Of a stretch of DNA of 34,875 nucleotides, positions 32,556-34,875 are shown piece after piece; the first letter of the stretch is position 1; each line of letters starts with the position of its first letter. The notes under the pieces were generated by a model that was given only the letters and a program-made list of their open reading frames with translations, was not told the origin of the DNA and ran no database searches. This DNA is from Legionellaceae bacterium UBA6148 (lineage in GTDB: Bacteria; Pseudomonadota; Gammaproteobacteria; Legionellales; Legionellaceae), in contig DIUW01000021.1 in NCBI GenBank assembly GCA_002423125.1, forward strand, positions 1 to 34,875. Reading direction: 5' to 3'. The position numbers were made by a program, and so were the translations under genes.

Positions 32556-33941
32556 GAGTTATTGTCAATTTTGGTGTATGAGCAAAAAATCATCAGACGG
32601 CCTTCCTGTCTGATTGTTTAACAACCTGCACTCCATCTTCAAATTTAACGTTATTAACAACAAGCGTTAATAGGCTAAAACCTCTAATTTTTATCCACCG
32701 CTTCTGAGCGGATTCCATCAGCTTAAATACCATTGCTAACGTGCTATCCCTTGAACCACAGTTACGTGATTTTTTTGTACGTAAGCGCACAGTCGCGAAG
32801 GCTGATTCAATTGGATTTGTTGTTCGAATATGAATCCAATGCTCTGCCGGGAAATCATAAAATGCGAGCAATTCTTCACGATCTTTCTTCAAACATTCCA
32901 TTGCCTTTGGGTACTTGGGTGTGAACAGCTCCAATGCATTATCAAAGGCTTTATGAGCTTCTTTACGCGTTGACGCCATCCATATCTCATGCAACGCTGC
33001 TTTCACTTTGGGCTGCACGGACTTCGGTAATTTATTCAAAATATTAGCTGTCTTATGCACCCAGCAGCGTTGATGACGCGTGTCGGGGTACACTTTGCTG
33101 ATAGCATTCCAAAAGCCCAGTGCGCCATCTCCAGCAGCCAGTTTTGGTGAATGAGACAGGCCCCTTTGCCTTAAGCTCGTGAGTAGCTCTTCCCAGCTTG
33201 CTGATGACTCTCGGTATCCATCACTCACGGCTACCAACTCTTTGTGGCCGTGCTCAGTAACACCGATAATAACCAGTAAACACAAGCGTTCATCCATTCT
33301 AACCTGGCTATAAATGCCGTCTGCCCACCAATATACATAACGTTTCTGGCTTAAATCCTGGCGTTGCCAGTTTTGATGTTCATCAAGCCATTGACTTTTT
33401 AGCCGTGATACTGTGTTTGCAGATAGACCCTTTGCATGCTCACCCAACAATGACCCCAATGCTTCAGAATAATCACCGGTTGATAACCCTTTTAAATAAA
33501 GCCAAGGAATCAATTCCTCTATACTTTTTGTTCGTCTCAAATACGGTGGCAACAAGTGGCTTTGAAAATGAATGCCAGAGCCACTGCGGTCTCGAACTTT
33601 AGGTACCTTGATTGTGACATCACCAATGCCCGTTTGAATGGTTCTTTCTGGTAAATAACCATTACGTACCACAGCCTGTCTACCGTCGATTAATTTTAAA
33701 TCCTCATATTCAGACAGCATGGCACTGAGCTCCGCTTCTACTGCTTGTCTAATTAAATCGCGGGCACCATTCCTTAATAATTCAGTTAATGGATCAGCGA
33801 TCTTTTCAACTGGTGTAGGAACCTCTTTCAGATTACAATCCTTCATGGCGTATTTCCTTTTGTTGATTATGTTCCGCTAGAACAATCAACAGGATACGCC
33901 ACCTAATTTATTTTTCCATACACCAGATTCGAGCATAACTC
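32556..33941 (-). mobile_element. IS256-family insertion sequence
   Basis: About 1386 bp with a single transposase gene. The ends GAGTTATTGTC...GGTGTATG (32556-32580) and CATACACC...ATAACTC (33917-33941) are imperfect inverted repeats with 20 of 25 positions complementary. The 8-9 bases flanking each side (CATTTTCAA and GGGTAAGAC) do not match, so no target duplication is visible. Confidence 0.85.
32593..33846 (-). CDS. IS256-family transposase
   Basis: 417 residues, full length for the mutator/IS256 group. N-terminal signature DPLTELLRNGARDLIRQAVEAEL, then GDVTIKVPKVRDR, SIEELIPWLYLKGLSTGDY and the DDE catalytic core: Asp in YVYWWADGIYSQVR, Asp in LAAGDGALGFWNA, Glu in TTNPIESAFATVRLRT, with the C/DxxH block TRHQRCWVHKTANIL between. 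The frame is intact, so the element may be active. It interrupts the space between the toxin-antitoxin pair and the AbiEii-like gene. Confidence 0.95.
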   Translation of the reverse strand: MKDCNLKEVPTPVEKIADPLTELLRNGARDLIRQAVEAELSAMLSEYEDLKLIDGRQAVVRNGYLPERTIQTGIGDVTIKVPKVRDRSGSGIHFQSHLLPPYLRRTKSIEELIPWLYLKGLSTGDYSEALGSLLGEHAKGLSANTVSRLKSQWLDEHQNWQRQDLSQKRYVYWWADGIYSQVRMDERLCLLVIIGVTEHGHKELVAVSDGYRESSASWEELLTSLRQRGLSHSPKLAAGDGALGFWNAISKVYPDTRHQRCWVHKTANILNKLPKSVQPKVKAALHEIWMASTRKEAHKAFDNALELFTPKYPKAMECLKKDREELLAFYDFPAEHWIHIRTTNPIESAFATVRLRTKKSRNCGSRDSTLAMVFKLMESAQKRWIKIRGFSLLTLVVNNVKFEDGVQVVKQSDRKAV

Positions 33942-34052
33942 GGGTAAGACTTGCCACAAACAATCGTTGTAGTGAACAAAGGTAATCTTACCGGTTTAGG
34001 TTTAGATTGAAACCGAAAATTTCGACTTCAATTTTACTTCCTTCATTTCCAA

Positions 34053-34875
34053 TTAAACTTTTAAAACGCGTTTGAGTTTGCTAAGTTGTTCATTCTTTTT
34101 ATCACCAGGAATTTTGTTAATATTTTGCAGTTTCCATTGGATGCTAGGGAGTTGCTCAATATTATCTATCGGTAATAATGACCAATTTGGTGTGCCTGAT
34201 TTTAAACGCACTAAAAACATTCGTTCATTGTCGGTAAAAGAGTCCAACAATAGGCGCGGTAAATTCGATCTGATATCTTTTAGTTCTTCATGCGTAACAG
34301 AAATGGTAGTCATACCAGCAAATTCGTTTTTAAAGGTGCTTTCAAATTCGTGTTGTGATGCATCACTGATTTTTGGATCAAGAAGCTCATGCATAGGTCT
34401 TGAACCACTGGCAAGATAAACTATAAATGCCTGTCGAACAGCTTCGGTTAGCCCCTGGTTTTCTAACAAGAGTTTTATATCAAATAAATCCCGGGGGTGA
34501 TATCTATCCAAGGCTGCACATATTTTACCGCCGTACAAATCAGCAATCGATAAAGTTCTAACGCGCATAAATTTCAAAAATTCATCTTGGGCTTTGTCGC
34601 ATAATTCTTTTTCTTCGCACGGAAATACAGAGCCTCTCAAGACAAAATTGGGTTCAATTTTAATCATGGAGTGATTAGTATGAACCTGAAGTTTGGATAT
34701 GGCGCCATTTTTCATGGGTACGGTTTTGACTGTCAGACCTAATCGCTCAATCACCTGTTTCATTTTTAACAGTTCAGTCTCAATATTTAGGAGAAAAACA
34801 TCTCGGCTTTCAACAGGTAGATAGGTCAGATCAATATCGACACTTAACCTTTGTTATCGGTGGAACAAAACCGCG
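34053..34875 (-). pseudogene. AbiEii-like nucleotidyltransferase toxin, interrupted and running off the window
   Basis: The AbiEii family are nucleotidyltransferase toxins of type IV systems (phage abortive infection). The frame from 34853 to 34053 contains RLSVDIDLTYLPVESR (the NTase DxD motif of the family) followed by LRGSV, RVRTLSIADLYGGKICAALDRYHPRDLFDIKLLLEN, the conserved AbiEii block. The first ATG in this frame (34763) would drop the DxD motif, so it is not the native start. Upstream of the motif the frame carries a TAA (34856-34854), with AVLFHR before it fitting the expected continuation, so the gene appears to be broken by a nonsense codon. The normal antitoxin partner AbiEi would lie beyond 34875. 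A sequencing error at the window edge cannot be excluded. Confidence 0.7.

Noticed and set aside
31448..34875. A complete prophage
   Set aside because: Only one small phage-like protein is present; no integrase, structural or lysis genes are seen within the window.

Overview
The window looks like the chromosome of a gammaproteobacterium of the order Legionellales (Legionella/Coxiella/Aquicella-like), with low-to-moderate GC. The basis is a long, collinear block of Dot/Icm type IVB secretion (T4BSS) genes embedded among ordinary gammaproteobacterial housekeeping genes. I cannot fix the genus from sequence reading alone.

Layout. (1) 87-2848, plus strand: 4.5S SRP RNA, dnaX, ybaB/ebfC and recR, a conserved housekeeping block. 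(2) 2901-14065, minus strand: one Dot/Icm operon read in the order icmN(dotK)-icmM(dotJ)-icmL(dotI)-icmK(dotH)-icmE(dotG)-icmG(dotF)-icmC(dotE)-icmD(dotP)-icmJ(dotN)-icmB(dotO), followed by a second icmD-like gene. This covers the outer-membrane cap and channel (K, H, G, F), the inner-membrane DotI/J pair, the DotE/P membrane proteins, the coupling-complex protein DotN and the DotO ATPase. icmTSRQPO, icmF/H, dotA-D and icmV/W/X are not in the window. (3) 14214-16567, plus: fmt and rsmB with an ATGA overlap; rsmB carries an in-frame palindromic repeat. (4) 16587-20401, minus: a ProP/TphA-like MFS transporter, a PI4-kinase-II-like putative kinase (a good candidate Dot/Icm effector) and a DOT1-like methyltransferase. 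(5) 20438-23709, plus: an orphan parB, a PBP4-type dacB with a C-terminal extension, and a hicB-like gene. (6) 23791-25777, minus: an outer-membrane protein gene cut at its 5' side by a palindromic MITE, then cbpM/cbpA. (7) 25896-27625, plus: a tight operon of a coiled-coil membrane protein, a second DOT1-like methyltransferase and ihfB. (8) 27615-28103, minus: a signal-peptide-bearing IcmL/DotI paralogue without the membrane anchor. (9) 28192-31236, plus: a two-gene ABC importer of nitrate/sulfonate type. (10) 31362-34875: an accessory stretch with a phage-like small gene, a HigBA-type toxin-antitoxin pair, an IS256-family element and a broken AbiEii-like gene running off the end.

The main theme is a core T4BSS operon with local duplication (two icmD genes flanking icmJ-icmB, internal repeat expansion in icmE, a detached icmL-like gene) and at least three kinds of small palindromic repeat, several of which have touched genes: they lengthen rsmB, supply the last codons of a methyltransferase and truncate an outer-membrane protein gene. 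Several start codons were moved from the longest open frame to sites with a better ribosome-binding site (icmN, icmK, icmC, icmD, icmB, parB, and the coiled-coil gene). All family assignments are from motif recognition by eye; no database search was run.
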